Assembly (NCBI GenBank): GCA_022539475.1
Contig: VCMS01000184.1
Span: forward strand, 48,084-112,083
Length of the DNA: 64,000 nucleotides
Source of the DNA: Gracilaria domingensis
Lineage: Eukaryota; Rhodophyta; Florideophyceae; Gracilariales; Gracilariaceae
Direction: 5' to 3'
The notes below the pieces were generated by a model. That model was not told the origin of the DNA. It did not search any database and saw only the letters and a list, made by a program, of their open reading frames with translations. Numbering within the stretch: the first letter of the stretch is position 1; each line of letters begins with the position of its first letter. A program made the position numbers and the translations under genes. Shown here piece after piece: positions 8,603-19,699 of the stretch.

Positions 8603-10280
8603 CTATTGCTCCAATGTCGGAGCCCAGTCCCAGGCGTACTGCTCTCCGTAGTTGAAATACAACTCTTCGCCCCTCTCAATATCTCTTACTGCTCTACAAC
8701 GAAGTAGAGCATAGTTAGAAAGGTCGGACTTAAACTGTATCAAGGACTTCGCTTCCACCATCTGCACATTGGCACTTCGAGTCCTGTTTGACCGGGGCTG
8801 CGATAAATCGGGATCCCCGGCATGATATCCGGCGTCGTTAATGTAGCCCCCGATACAAAAAGGCGCCGGGACAATGTATACTTCGCTCTCCTTTCTATCC
8901 TGAGCCTGTCCTGGTCTGTTCCTCAGGTGCAGAAACTCCGAACCAGTCACAGTGACCATCATAGAAAACAACTTGTACCGCACTGGAGTTGCTCCGAGAC
9001 AGCCACTTCCATACGTTAAGTGTCTTTCCTTCCGGTTCGTCAGATCCGTGTATACCAAAGTTCCATAAAAATGACAGATAGTTTCCCCAGCCAATATCTT
9101 ATGTTCCGTGAACACTCCCATACCAGCACGGGGATGTCGAATCTTAGAAGATGCTACATGTAAGCGATAGCGATTGGCTTCAACAGTCAACAGCATATGC
9201 ATATCCATTAGATTCAGAGCTCCTCGGTACTTCTCGTCCCAAAGATCTACAGTATGCTGTCCACAATTGTCGACAAACTCCCAGTCCTTCCAGTATCTTC
9301 CTAGGAACTGAGTAATATGTGCAGGCATCATTTGGTACTGGTGGTATCCAAATGGAGCCTCCCATTCAAGCCGACCTCGGTCCCGATGTGGAACCCGTTC
9401 ATAAGTCGTTGAAGCAGCATCCACCACCTCTTGTTCAACCACGATGTCATTCTTTCCCCCGCGAAGAAGTTCGGCCATAAGAGTCGTTATATGGTGCTTC
9501 GAATGGCTGAAACATGGCCTATTCTTCTCGCACCCCAAGAACTTCCTATGCTTTGTCAGCGATAGGCACGCCATACACGTAGAAATATTTCCCGCGAACA
9601 TGTCCATGACAAGATCACCCGGTCTTGTGAACCGACATATCAACTCTTTCATCAACTCCCTGGACTTCTGCTCCGGTCTTATGTACTGCCCACTTGGTAC
9701 TGAACTACCTGGCTCATTTACCTTCCATGTCAACCACTCCCCCGCTCTTGGTTTCGGCACCCGGTCAATTACATTCCTGTTAGCCGGGAAAGTAGAAGGA
9801 ATGAAATTGTTCTCCTCAAATGGAGTAAGACTGGCTTCCTCGGATGGTCGCAATCCACGCTTCACCCCATGAACGGCGTACTCCGTTACGGGCTGTATCC
9901 CAAACTTCCGTGGATTCCCGCCAACATTACTTCGATCCCGGATGAAGACCAGTGGATTCCCATCCACTTTAAACGAAGGCATGAGTTCTGGCTTACCTTC
10001 CCTTCCAGCGTCATCTTTCATACTCGCCGTTTCCAACAGTATTCAAGTCAGCCGTACTGATCATGTCATCCTCACTGAAGACATCGTGAGCACTATTCCG
10101 TTTGCTCCTCTTCCTTCGAGTGTCAAAGGGAGGGTCTGTTAGGACAAGCTGTCCCTCACCCCATAAAATCTCACTCTGATTCACAAATGTTTCATGTGTG
10201 TGCCTCAGGTCCTTCATGTCACAGTTGTACGCTACAAAGTATGACTTTCTCATCCCCTTCCACACCTTGTCCATATTCAT
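8603..10280 (-). CDS. beta-class amino DNA methyltransferase fused to a SET domain
   Basis: Two frames join if a 43-nt intron (10057-10015, donor GTACGG, acceptor AAG) is removed. The first exon carries LVLTDPPFDTRR (about 10110-10150), the catalytic DPP(Y/F/W) motif IV of N6-adenine/N4-cytosine DNA methyltransferases. Downstream, FTRPGDLVMDMFAGNIST is the AdoMet-binding motif I, so motif IV precedes I as in the beta class. The last ~190 residues are a SET domain: GMGVFTEHKILAGETICHFY, then INDAGYH, then DIERGEELYFNYG. SET proteins use AdoMet to methylate lysines, usually on histones. The fusion suggests a protein writing both DNA and protein marks; this is inference. The bacterial-type methylase half points to horizontal acquisition. 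ATG 10280 is the first in frame, but the frame stays open upstream to about 10402, into the 2.1-kb repeat, so the true N-terminus may lie in another exon. A frameshifted pseudogene is the alternative to the intron. Confidence 0.75.
10015..10057 (-). other. putative 43-nt intron in the methyltransferase-SET gene
   Basis: On the minus strand it runs from GTACGG to GAAAG. Its removal moves the reading from the motif IV frame to the motif I/SET frame with phase 1. A similar tiny intron (49 nt, GTACGT...AAG) occurs in the next minus-strand gene at 12953-12905. Confidence 0.5.
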
Positions 10281-10326
10281 TCGAAGGAGACTGAGGGGAT
10301 TAGGGGTCGTAGCATATATAATATAT

Positions 10327-12423
10327 GTGTTTACATTTCTACGCGGTACCTCACTGGCTAGACTAGCAAAGATTTTAAGTTCCCTAGACCGTCGTTATGG
10401 GACAGACAAAAAATTAACGAAAATGACAGAACGCAGTACCCGAACCATGTGTTAATAATCACATTTAAGGAATAAGAAAGACAATCCGACACAGAGCTTT
10501 TTAAAACTTATCGCAGAAAGTGTTAAAAAATTTAAGAAGGAAATTGAAATATTGAAGTGATGCAGATAGTATTTTGCAGGACAAAAATAGATATTAATAT
10601 ATATATTAAGGAGGTAGTTCTCATTGGACATAGTTCCTTATTGTTTTGAAGAGCGAAAAAGTTTTCGGGGAAGGAAATCTACTCTATGAACATCGAATCT
10701 GTCCCAAATATGGCCGAAGCATAACCAAAATGAGGTTGTTTAGCTCGAGAGTTTGTGAGCACGCCTATCTTGCCAAGAAAATCAATTTCTATTTAGGAAG
10801 ATATTGTAAAAATATGGCCAACGTATGGCGAAAATAGAGCCAACATATGGCCGAAATATGACCATTTACGAAAATATAAAAAGTTCGCCGCCACGACTTA
10901 CACGTTTTTACAAAAGTTTGATATGAACGCCTTCATTTCGGTCACTTTATGGCCAAAGTCTGCACAGATTCGATTTTAATAAGGATTATGACGATGAAAA
11001 TAATATCTCTAGTACGATTTAACTAATGAAGACAAGCCGCATAAAGGTTTCCATACATCATTGAATGATATTAACTATAAATGGTTTAAGCGAATTATTG
11101 CAATCGAAAGCGATATTAGCAGGAAAATATATTCCCCACGTATGACGTTCCGTCATTGAATATTCATGTACTTCTCTGTATGTAGACAAAGTTTTGTAGA
11201 TGTTCAAGGCATTCTCAATGGCTGGAAAGTATTAGAAAATTTTCTTTCAGCAAAATCTCAGTATATTCTGATGCAATGAGAACATGATGACGCACGACGG
11301 GAAATGAACAAAAGAAGCTCTCCGACTAGATACCAAAAACATTTGTGCAGTTCGGAGCACGTTTGATAGCTATCCTGAGGTTGAGGACCACTTTTCTTCT
11401 GATGAAAGAGCTGCAGCACAGATTCACCACCGCTCAACTCCATGATAACCATACTCTCTGGAACCATTGCTCTCACAGATACGGGTTCGTATGAGAGTCT
11501 TAACCTTATAATATCAAAAACTTTGAATGCAATTGGCCTTGCATCGTATCGGTTTTCGCGATTACGTGCGGAGTTCTTGTCACACTTTTTCACACGGTGA
11601 TTGAGAAAGTATTTTTCTCTCAGCTCTCATTCTCAATTTTTTGGATGGAAAATGGGCCAAGTTGTTATTTGGTGTAAGGTAGATCTCTGGTTCTTGATGT
11701 CGAGTCTCAAAACGCAGGAATATTTTGCATGCTGTTCGAAAAGCACTCCCTCCCCACGGAATGGTGACGAAATCAATCGGGTCAATATCGACAACAAGTT
11801 TCAGAGAGACTCCCGGCGTTTTTGGAAGAACAGAACTTCTGTTATAAGAAACTTTTCTTCGTACACAAGAACTGAGAGAGAATCCGTCCGTGAAAACGTT
11901 ATCAATAGAGTTTTGATATTGCTCAGTAGCGTCTTCCAAACTCAATCCGTTCGCAGATGGGGCTTGATACTGATAGTTATCCGAGTGCTCTATTCTCTGC
12001 AACAAATTAAACGACGCATACAAGAAAGAAATACAATGCGTGTCTGCATCGAAATCGTCAAGAATGCACGTTGGAACGCGGTATTCCGCTTCAGAGTCAT
12101 GTTGTAGAGCTGGACGGTTAACAACTGTCCTTCCTTCAGAACCAAATGTCGAACTAGATGCTGTTCGTGTACGATTCGAACTTGTACGGTTGGAACTTGT
12201 TGAGAGCGGGACGGGGTCGTTCCTCCTCTGCGAAAGATCATTTCTAGCTCGCGGCTTTCCAATTGTTTCCTCTTCTTTCTTTCCCTCGCTTCTCTCTGTC
12301 GACAGTTTCTCAGTGGAAAACGAATTCGAATGAAATGACGAAGGGTTCTCGTTCAATGTAGACTTTGGTTCCTTGTTACTGTTTCCTGCAAAAGTTAAGA
12401 TTGTATTCTGCGATGGTGCACAA
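10327..12423. repeat. 2.1-kb direct repeat, copy A
   Basis: It matches 14215-16312 with only scattered substitutions. The right-hand 1.6 kb is almost identical; the left 450 bp differs more, with a few substitutions and small indels. The repeat carries the 3' part of an unrecognised minus-strand gene, its downstream spacer, and at its left end the in-frame N-terminal extension of the methyltransferase-SET gene. The two copies lie in the same orientation about 3.9 kb apart. Confidence 0.95.
10331..11257. other. AT-rich spacer with repeated TATGGCC words
   Basis: No ORF with domain content is seen. Between about 10705 and 10955 the word tatggcc/tatggcg recurs about six times with gaaaat and aaat spacers. 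The same block is present in copy B (14590-14845). Confidence 0.5.
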
Positions 12424-13158
12424 AGCACAAGACCATCATTCAGGTCAGCACAGTTTCCGTTTTGCACGCATAGGACAACCACACCGCTTAGTGGCAACTT
12501 ATCGCAATGTTTCGCTATTCACTTGACAGCATTTTTTTCATACACGACTATTGCTGCATCGTTAGGAGTCTTCAGATTAGTGGTTTCTTCGAGTAAACGC
12601 AGCATCAGATCCTTCTCAAATTTCTTGTTACGGTCGCAAGGGCTAGAAATTGCGTCCTTCAGAAGCCGATGGGCTATAATTGCTATACATTGCACCAACT
12701 TTTCGTATGGTTTTGTAAACACGATGAACGCATTCTGAGGTTGTTCTGAACCATTTGCATCATTTTCGTTAATATCAGACCCCTCGATCCAAACGCCACC
12801 ATGGTTTTGCCGAAGTGTCATAGCTCTCCTCAACATCTTTCTTCGCGTTTCCGATTTTAACGCATTAGGAATCTGTTCATATCCGAATGGAACAATTCCG
12901 TATCCTTCCCGTTTATTTTTTCGAATAAAAACGGCTTGCTTCCTCTAACGTACCTGTCCCATTTCGAATGATGCTTTGAATGGTTGTTCTTTCAGGTATT
13001 GAAAACGTTCTAGTTTTCGTCCAACGATCGAGAACAGCCGCCCGGAGTCTAATCGTCTGCGTAGTCGAAAGCCCCATATTATCTGCGAGAAATACTTCCA
13101 GAGAAAAATGTTCAATACGAGATCCGACACGAGACTGAAGTCTTGTGCCTGATATCAT
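11258..13158 (-). CDS. unrecognised split gene (copy A, longer form)
   Basis: The first segment starts with ATG at 13158 and ends at a 49-nt intron (12953-12905: donor GTACGT, acceptor GGGAAG). Splicing joins it cleanly to a second segment beginning YGIVPFGYEQIPN. That frame runs to a TGA at 12516-12518, beyond which the same frame stays open to 11580. A 36-nt intron (GTGAAT...ACTAAG) would remove the stop; otherwise it is a nonsense mutation. A final segment in another frame runs from about 11593 to 11258. The middle part has a Ser/Arg/Glu-rich low-complexity stretch (PLSTSSNRTSSNRTRTASSS), then a more folded region (LVVDIDPIDFVTIPWGGSAF). The last segment has MVIMELSGGESVLQLFH. I do not recognise the family. 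Everything left of 12423 is duplicated in copy B. Confidence 0.5.
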
Positions 13159-13199
13159 ACTCCTTCCAGCATGAAACGTTTGTCAAACGTGTCGTAGCT

Positions 13200-14214
13200 A
13201 ATTTTGAAAATTGAAAAGATTTGCAACAAATCCTAAATATATTTTACTCATGTCGCCAATTTGTCACGCTCTTTGAGGATAATGGCTCTTGAGGTTTAAG
13301 TCATAAGCAATGTTTAACCGATTCAGATCAACCACAACTTTTGCAAGTCGAAAGGGCACACCAGAAGTTGACCCAAACATGTACTGCCTTGGAGCTCTTA
13401 TCAAGAACTTTCCCTTGATAAAGATCTCATGGTTGTTTTCTACTCTTCTTGACCAAGTTTAGTGGCGTATAAATTTTCCTGAAAAGACTGAAATGGTCAT
13501 TATCATTCCTCACCCTGGATGACAGCACTAAAAACTGCAGCTACCTCGCACGACGTTTTGTACCCCAAGCCCCCTTATATACGCTATCATCTTGCGTGGC
13601 GGGTTCACGAGCCTACCAATGGGGCTAGGAAACGCCTGTTCATTCCTCCAAACCCTTCAATCTCGAGTTTGCACATTGCATCGTACGCCCTGCTCCGCAG
13701 TGTCCAAGAACGCCATAAGGACAAGCACAGCCCATTCTACCGTTACGACCTGCCAAATAAGCCACTTACAGCGGCTGTCTTGGTTGCTTAGCAAATGACG
13801 GGTGTGGTAAGCCACCAATGGCGGGGTTGGGACGGCCAGCAGATTAGAAACCTGCCAAAAGTCTTCCCAGTCAATGTCACGAAAGAACGGGAGTCGAAGG
13901 TACAAGCCCCGTCGGTCTACGGCTTTCATATCGTGAAACTCTATCTGGTGCAAGCGGAATAGGTACAATTAAAAACGGAAAAATGTAATTAAAAAACGAG
14001 AAAAGTAGCTAAAACGCGATAAAAATGAAATTAGACCGAGAGGTAGATGGGTTTCCTCTCTTTTGATTGCATATTGCAAATAGGTCGTCGGTGACGGATG
14101 AGGTCGGGGGTTTTCGGGGGTTTGTACTGTGGTTTAAGCTGAGATTTGTTCTTTGACGAACTCTAAGGGTCCTATCTAGTGACTATAGTATAGGTCGCAC
14201 CATCTATAAAATAG
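13200..14214. other. spacer between the two 2.1-kb repeats
   Basis: A minus-strand stretch at about 13800-13968 reads as protein-like (KAVDRRGLYLRLPFFRDIDW) but is short and not recognised. A plus-strand fragment near 13600-13640 (SLPMGLGNAC) faintly resembles the reverse-transcriptase MPFGLxNAP box. No intact gene is seen. A dispersed repeat occupies 13963-14055. Confidence 0.35.
13963..14055. repeat. dispersed repeat, copy 1 (second copy at 19555-19690)
   Basis: Both copies share acaattaaaa, then gaaaatgtaattaaaaaa, agtagct, aaacgcgataaa and gaaatt(a/g)gacc(g/a)agaggtagatggg. The copy at 19.6 kb has about 40 extra bases between gataaa and gaaatt. Confidence 0.8.
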
Positions 14215-16312
14215 GTGTTTTCATTTCTACGCGGTACCTCACTGGCTAGACCACCAAAGATTTTAAGTTCCCTAGACCGTCGTTATGGGACAGATAAAAA
14301 ATTAACGAAAAGAACAGAACGCAGTACCCGAACCATGTTTTAATAATCACAGCGAAGGAATAAGAAGAAGGAACAGACACAGAGCTTTTTAAAACATATC
14401 GCAGAAAGGGTTAAAAAATTTAAGAAGGAAATTGAAATATTGAAGTGATGCAGATAGTATTTCGCAGGACAAAAATAGATATTAATATATATATTGAGGA
14501 GGTAGTTCTCATTGAACATAGTTCTTTATTGTTTTGAAGAGCGAAAAAGTTTTCCGGGGAAGGAAATCTACTCTATGAACATCGAATAGGGCCTAAATAT
14601 GGCCGAATGCTGACCAAAATGAGGTCGTTTAGCTCGACAGTTTTTGAGCACGCCTATCTTGCCAAGAAATTCAATTTGCATCTAGGAAGATATTGTAAAA
14701 ATATGGCCAACGTATGGCGAAAATAGAGCCAACATATGGCCGAAATATGACCATTTACGAAAATATAAAAAGTTCGCCGCCACGACTTACACGTTTTTAC
14801 AAAAGTTTGATATGAACGCCTTCATTTCGGTCACTTTATGGCCAAAGTCTGCACAGATTCGATTTTAATAAGGATTATGACGATGAAAATAATATCTCTA
14901 GTACGATTTAACTAATGAAGACAAGCCGCATAAAGGTTTCCATACATCATTGAATGATATTAACTATAAATGGTTTAAGCGAATTATTGCAATCGAAAGC
15001 GATATTAGCAGGAAAATATATTCCCCACGTATGACGTTCCGTCATTGAATATTCATGTACTTCTCTGTATGTAGACAAAGTTTTGTAGATGTTCAAGGCA
15101 TTCTCAATGGCTGGAAAGTATTAGAAAATTTTCTTTCAGCAAAATCTCAGTATATTCTGATGCAATGAGAACATGATGACGCACGACGGGAAATGAACAA
15201 AAGAAGCTCTCCGACTAGATACCAAAAACATTTGTGCAGTTCGGAGCACGTTTGATAGCTATCCTGAGGTTGAGGACCACTTTTCTTCTGATGAAAGAGC
15301 TGCAGCACAGATTCACCACCGCTCAACTCCATGATAACCATACTCTCTGGAACCATTGCTCTCACAGATACGGGTTCGTATGAGAGTCTTAACCTTATAA
15401 TATCAAAAACTTTGAATGCAATTGGCCTTGCATCGTATCGGTTTTCGCGATTACGTGCGGAGTTCTTGTCACACTTTTTCACACGGTGATTGAGAAAGTA
15501 TTTTTCTCTCAGCTCTCATTCTCAATTTTTTGGATGGAAAATGGGCCAAGTTGTTATTTGGTGTAAGGTAGATCTCTGGTTCTTGATGTCGAGTCTCAAA
15601 ACGCAGGAATATTTTGCATGCTGTTCGAAAAGCACTCCCTCCCCACGGAATGGTGACGAAATCAATCGGGTCAATATCGACAACAAGTTTCAGAGAGACT
15701 CCCGGCGTTTTTGGAAGAACAGAACTTCTGTTATAAGAAACTTTTCTTCGTACACAAGAACTGAGAGAGAATCCGTCCGTGAAAACGTTATCAATAGAGT
15801 TTTGATATTGCTCAGTAGCGTCTTCCAAACTCAATCCGTTCGCAGATGGGGCTTGATACTGATAGTTATCCGAGTGCTCTATTCTCTGCAACAAATTAAA
15901 CGACGCATACAAGAAAGAAATACAATGCGTGTCTGCATCGAAATCGTCAAGAATGCACGTTGGAACGCGGTATTCCGCTTCAGAGTCATGTTGTAGAGCT
16001 GGACGGTTAACAACTGTCCTTCCTTCAGAACCAAATGTCGAACTAGATGCTGTTCGTGTATGATTCGAACTTGTACGGTTGGAACTTGTTGAGAGCGGGA
16101 CGGGGTCGTTCCTCCTCTGCGAAAGATCATTTCTAGCTCGCGGCTTTCCAATTGTTTCCTCTTCTTTCTTTCCCTCGCTTCTCTCTGTCGACAGTTTCCC
16201 AGTGGAAAACGAATTCGAATGAAATGACGAAGGGTTCTCGTTCAATGTAGACTTTGGTTCCTTGTTACTGTTTCCTGCAAAAGTTAAGATTGTATTCTGC
16301 ATTGGTGCACAA
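14215..16312. repeat. 2.1-kb direct repeat, copy B
   Basis: It is collinear with 10327-12423 at an offset of 3888-3889 bp. At its left end (minus-strand reading) a short frame matching the methyltransferase N-terminal extension (ELKIF...LASEVPRRN) is kept, but the methyltransferase and SET domains are absent. At the right end the sequence departs from copy A at a shared ggtgcaca. Confidence 0.95.
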
Positions 16313-16422
16313 CTGACGTGGGAATTCTTCTTATTCAATGAATCACTTCGCTCCGAAGTAAAATCGCATGCAGTCCTTTTAGGTAGCACGTCGGTGCATA
16401 GGAAAACTGGCCTCCATTCCAA
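15147..16422 (-). pseudogene. unrecognised gene (copy B), truncated with a replaced 5' end
   Basis: It encodes the same product as copy A from TILTFAGNSNKEP onward, with about three amino-acid differences (for example E to G and R to H). The first ~45 residues differ because the repeat ends at 16312 and unrelated upstream sequence supplies them. The exons present upstream in copy A are missing. As in copy A, the last segment (15482-15147) is in another frame and would need splicing. It is probably a non-functional duplicate. Confidence 0.55.
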
Positions 16423-18316
16423 ACAGCTACAAACAAAGGAAATACTTGTAAGAATCTTCTGCTTTCCTGAACTGTTTGACCGAAACGGAAGACCTGCACT
16501 GACCTCCTGGAAGTTCCATTCCGACTGAGGCTGTGGTTTCGCCCGAAATTGACAAAGTGCAAATTCTGACTAAACGTGGCTAGAACTGCGGCCTTCTGCT
16601 TTCGCCATGATTTCTCATAACACGGGTTCCCGATGAAAAGAGATTTTCCAACAGAGAACTCGAAGGGTGATATGAGAGCGTCATCTCTTCCCTGGAGGGG
16701 CGAAGGAAAGTAACCGGGGCCCGGTAGAGACTTGCTCCCGTACAAGGCGCGGATACTAAAGATACTAAACCAAAACATGGAAGATCACCTAAGCACCGTG
16801 AGTCAACTTTTGGAATCTCATGCTTCTCACAAATTCTTGAACTCTTGAGATTGAATCGAAAAGAGTTGTAATTAAATGGAACCTTGATCTCCTCTATGTG
16901 CAATTCACCACCGGAAGGCCCATAGTTATATCTATATATATTGCAGCTCTTACACCTGGATAGACGTAACTGTTTTGGGCCCTTGCGGAGAATTACTGTT
17001 CGTGTAAGTGTTCAACGAAGGTCTCCGAAAATTAATGGAAATACAGTAAGCCCCCAATTTCAAACGTCTGATGGATATTATCTCATGCGTAGTTTCTGCC
17101 TACGGTTTGTGGATCGTTTCAAAATGTCTTAATGGCACTTCATCCGAGAGCCCTCGTTGTACTGTCGAGTAGGAGACCAATGCGGGAAACGAGTTGTCCG
17201 AAGCAGATTTATGTAACGTACTTGTATCTACTATCTACGTTTTAGAGTGAGAGCATTGAGCAAAAGCTCAAAAATATTGTTCAAACGATTTGGATCAGAA
17301 GAAACAACCTTAATAATAGTGGTTCTAACGCTTTCATATTGCAATTATTAGGTTGGGAAATCGGAACTTTGTAGCAGCGAGAAGGTGTATCGACTACAAG
17401 TGCTTCATCTTAAGTAAGTGACGCAAATCAGTAAAGCGTTAATAATAGTTTTTGACGTAGGGAGTCGCTGCTAGGTTCTGAGTTAGCACGTAGAATAGTT
17501 CATAGTATTCATAACGTTACAAGTATTGGGAAACCATCCAGTAAATTGCATCGCGCTCTATAAATGAGCAGCTCGAGAAGTATGAACTTGTATAAAAAAC
17601 TACATTTTCGCAAGAATCCTTGAATAAACCAAATGCTTTCTATCACGATCCATTGCGACGTACACATGGGATTGTCACCAAAATATTTAACCTGCACAAA
17701 ATATACTAAATATACTACCGTATATTTGTTTTGGAGTAGAGCGCCTCGGATTATTTTTCATACTTTGCCAACACGATGTTTTATTGTAAATCGCCGTTTA
17801 GCTGGGTACTTCTACAACGTATCAAGAAGGATGTACACTAGTCGCAAAATTTTGTTCAAATATTTCGAAGGGACAAAAGCTTTTTTACGTGATCCAGCCG
17901 GCAGCTTACCCGCAGGAAGCGGTGAGGGGAACCAAAGTACTATCGTAACTATCATCAAATAAATCCTTAGGCCATTGTATGAAATTATTGTGAAGATATT
18001 GGAAGCATCGGTGAAAAGACGGTATCCATCATAATACAATCCTTCACAGAATGAAGTAGAACTTACAAAACATTTACACGTAATGCGCAGATATTACGTA
18101 TCTTTTTCACAATTCCAGAGAAATGGTGCTCATGAGATCGGGAATTCTTTTTGTAAGCACAAGGTTCAGGATTCCAAACTTGCTTTTCTCAAAAGAGACA
18201 AGGAGGAATCCCATGCATATAGAATGACCAATATGTCTTCTTTACTTTCCGCCTCTTCAATATCTCATATTCGTAGAGGTTTCTGACGAAAGTAGTTCTT
18301 CCCACCTCTCGCACAA
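16313..18316. other. no gene recognised; AT-rich towards the right
   Basis: A 147-residue minus-strand frame at 16335-16778 overlaps the 5' end of the copy-B gene and contains some protein-like sequence (ISPFEFSVGKSLFIGNPCY), but I cannot assign it. From 16900 to 18300 I see only short ORFs. Confidence 0.4.
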
Positions 18317-19136
18317 ATGCCTTCGTTTCATGTTGACGGCGTGCCCGTGAATCTGCCTTTCGAACCCTACAGAGCACAGCTATCCCTTATGCACGCTGTA
18401 ATTTCTACTGGGAAGCAGAGCAAGAACGCTGTTGTAGAGTCTCCAACGAGGACGGGGAAAAGCACTGCGCTTCTATGCTCTTCCTTTGCTCTACAAGACT
18501 TTCTTTTCCGAAAGGGATACTTAAATGTCAAAAGGCCATTGAGCGTACCGAATCCTGGGAACAGATTGAGAGCATCAACGTCAAAAGGTTATTCTAATTC
18601 GTCCGACATATCTGGAGACAACTCGGACTCTGATTTTGAGGAACCTACGAGTTTTCGGGATACAACATGGCAGATATGCAACCGGAGCCAGGAAGGTTCT
18701 GATTCAGATCCGTGCTCTGAGCCGTTCGAGTATGCAGAAAATGAGAACTGTTTGACCTTTGTCCGTCCACAACTGGAAAAGAGATTCCAGAATGAAAGAG
18801 CATTGACGGAGTCACTCGCGTACTGTATGTAACTCGAACACATTCGCAAACTGCACAACTCGTCAGCGGGCTCCGGAAAACGGAGTACAGATCTGATAAA
18901 AGTTATTCTGGGTTCAAAGAAAGAGTATTGTATTCATCCGTTTGTACAGAATGCTGTCCACAAGAAACAACTTGGTCGAGCAATGCAGTCACGATCTGGA
19001 AAAAGGGGAAGCGGATACAACATAGTCTCCAAGCAACTTTCCGGACAGGAGATACTTGTCGAAGAGCCATGGGATACTGTGGATCTTAGAACACTCGGAA
19101 GGAAGACAAACGGCTGTCTTCTTTATGGGCCAATAT
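18317..19136 (+). pseudogene. decayed N-terminal copy of the FANCJ/RTEL1-like helicase
   Basis: Starting at ATG 18317 it parallels the gene at 46599: MPSFHVDGVPV against MPSFHVAGVPV, then a P-loop region, a Ser/Asp-rich insert (DNSDSDFEEPTSFRD) and SFRDTTWQ. The Walker A motif reads SPTRTGKST instead of SPTGTGKT, a change expected to impair ATP binding. After the stop at 18830 the homology goes on in other frames (YVTRTHSQTAQLVSGLRKT, then ILGSKKEYCIHP, then WDTVDLRTLGRKTNGC), with at least two frameshifts. It ends before the DEAH box, so most of the helicase is missing. Divergence from the intact copy is high, so this is an old duplicate or a relic of a related paralogue. Confidence 0.85.
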
Positions 19137-19689
19137 AGCATGATGCTAATGAAGCGGTTCGGAGCAGATTCATGAAGCATAGAAGTGATGAGCTCTTCAT
19201 GGTACGTGCATCAGCATGGTACTTGTTGGGAGTTAAATAAAAGTTGTAGTAAGGACTTTCTGGAGTTTGGCCGAGTTTTCAGAGACCGAATCAGCCTTCA
19301 ATGCTATCAAACTTGGTAGAGGGAGCACAACAATTAATACCTGAAGAATTTCGTAGGAGTGCAGGGCTTTTGATGCATTGAGCACGGCATTGAAGATGTT
19401 CGGAAACTCTTTGAGTTGAGATGCGATTGAGTGGCGTTAGTGTAGAGGAATGTTTTAGTAGTAATTAGAGTGGAGTGCAGCGGGACGCCGCTGAGAAGGT
19501 GAACAGGATACAGGGTGACACTGAGAAAGGTGTGGTGGATTGAGTTGCAAAAATCACAATTAAAAGCGGGAAAATGTAATTAAAAAAGGGGAGAAGTAGC
19601 TCAAACGCGATAAAGAATGGGCTGTAGCGACGAAACGAGTGCGATTTGCGGGCTGAAATTGGACCAAGAGGTAGATGGGATAGTTCTAT
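19137..19689. other. spacer with a dispersed repeat copy at 19555-19690
   Basis: The end of this stretch matches 13963-14055 (aaaatgtaattaaaaaa, agtagct, cgcgataaa, agaggtagatggg). No gene is seen. Confidence 0.6.
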
Positions 19690-19699
19690 ATATATTACC

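Noticed and set aside
13519-13798. Reverse-transcriptase fragment
   Set aside because: Only a weak MPFGLxNAP-like string is visible and no flanking RT blocks follow, so I did not call a mobile element.
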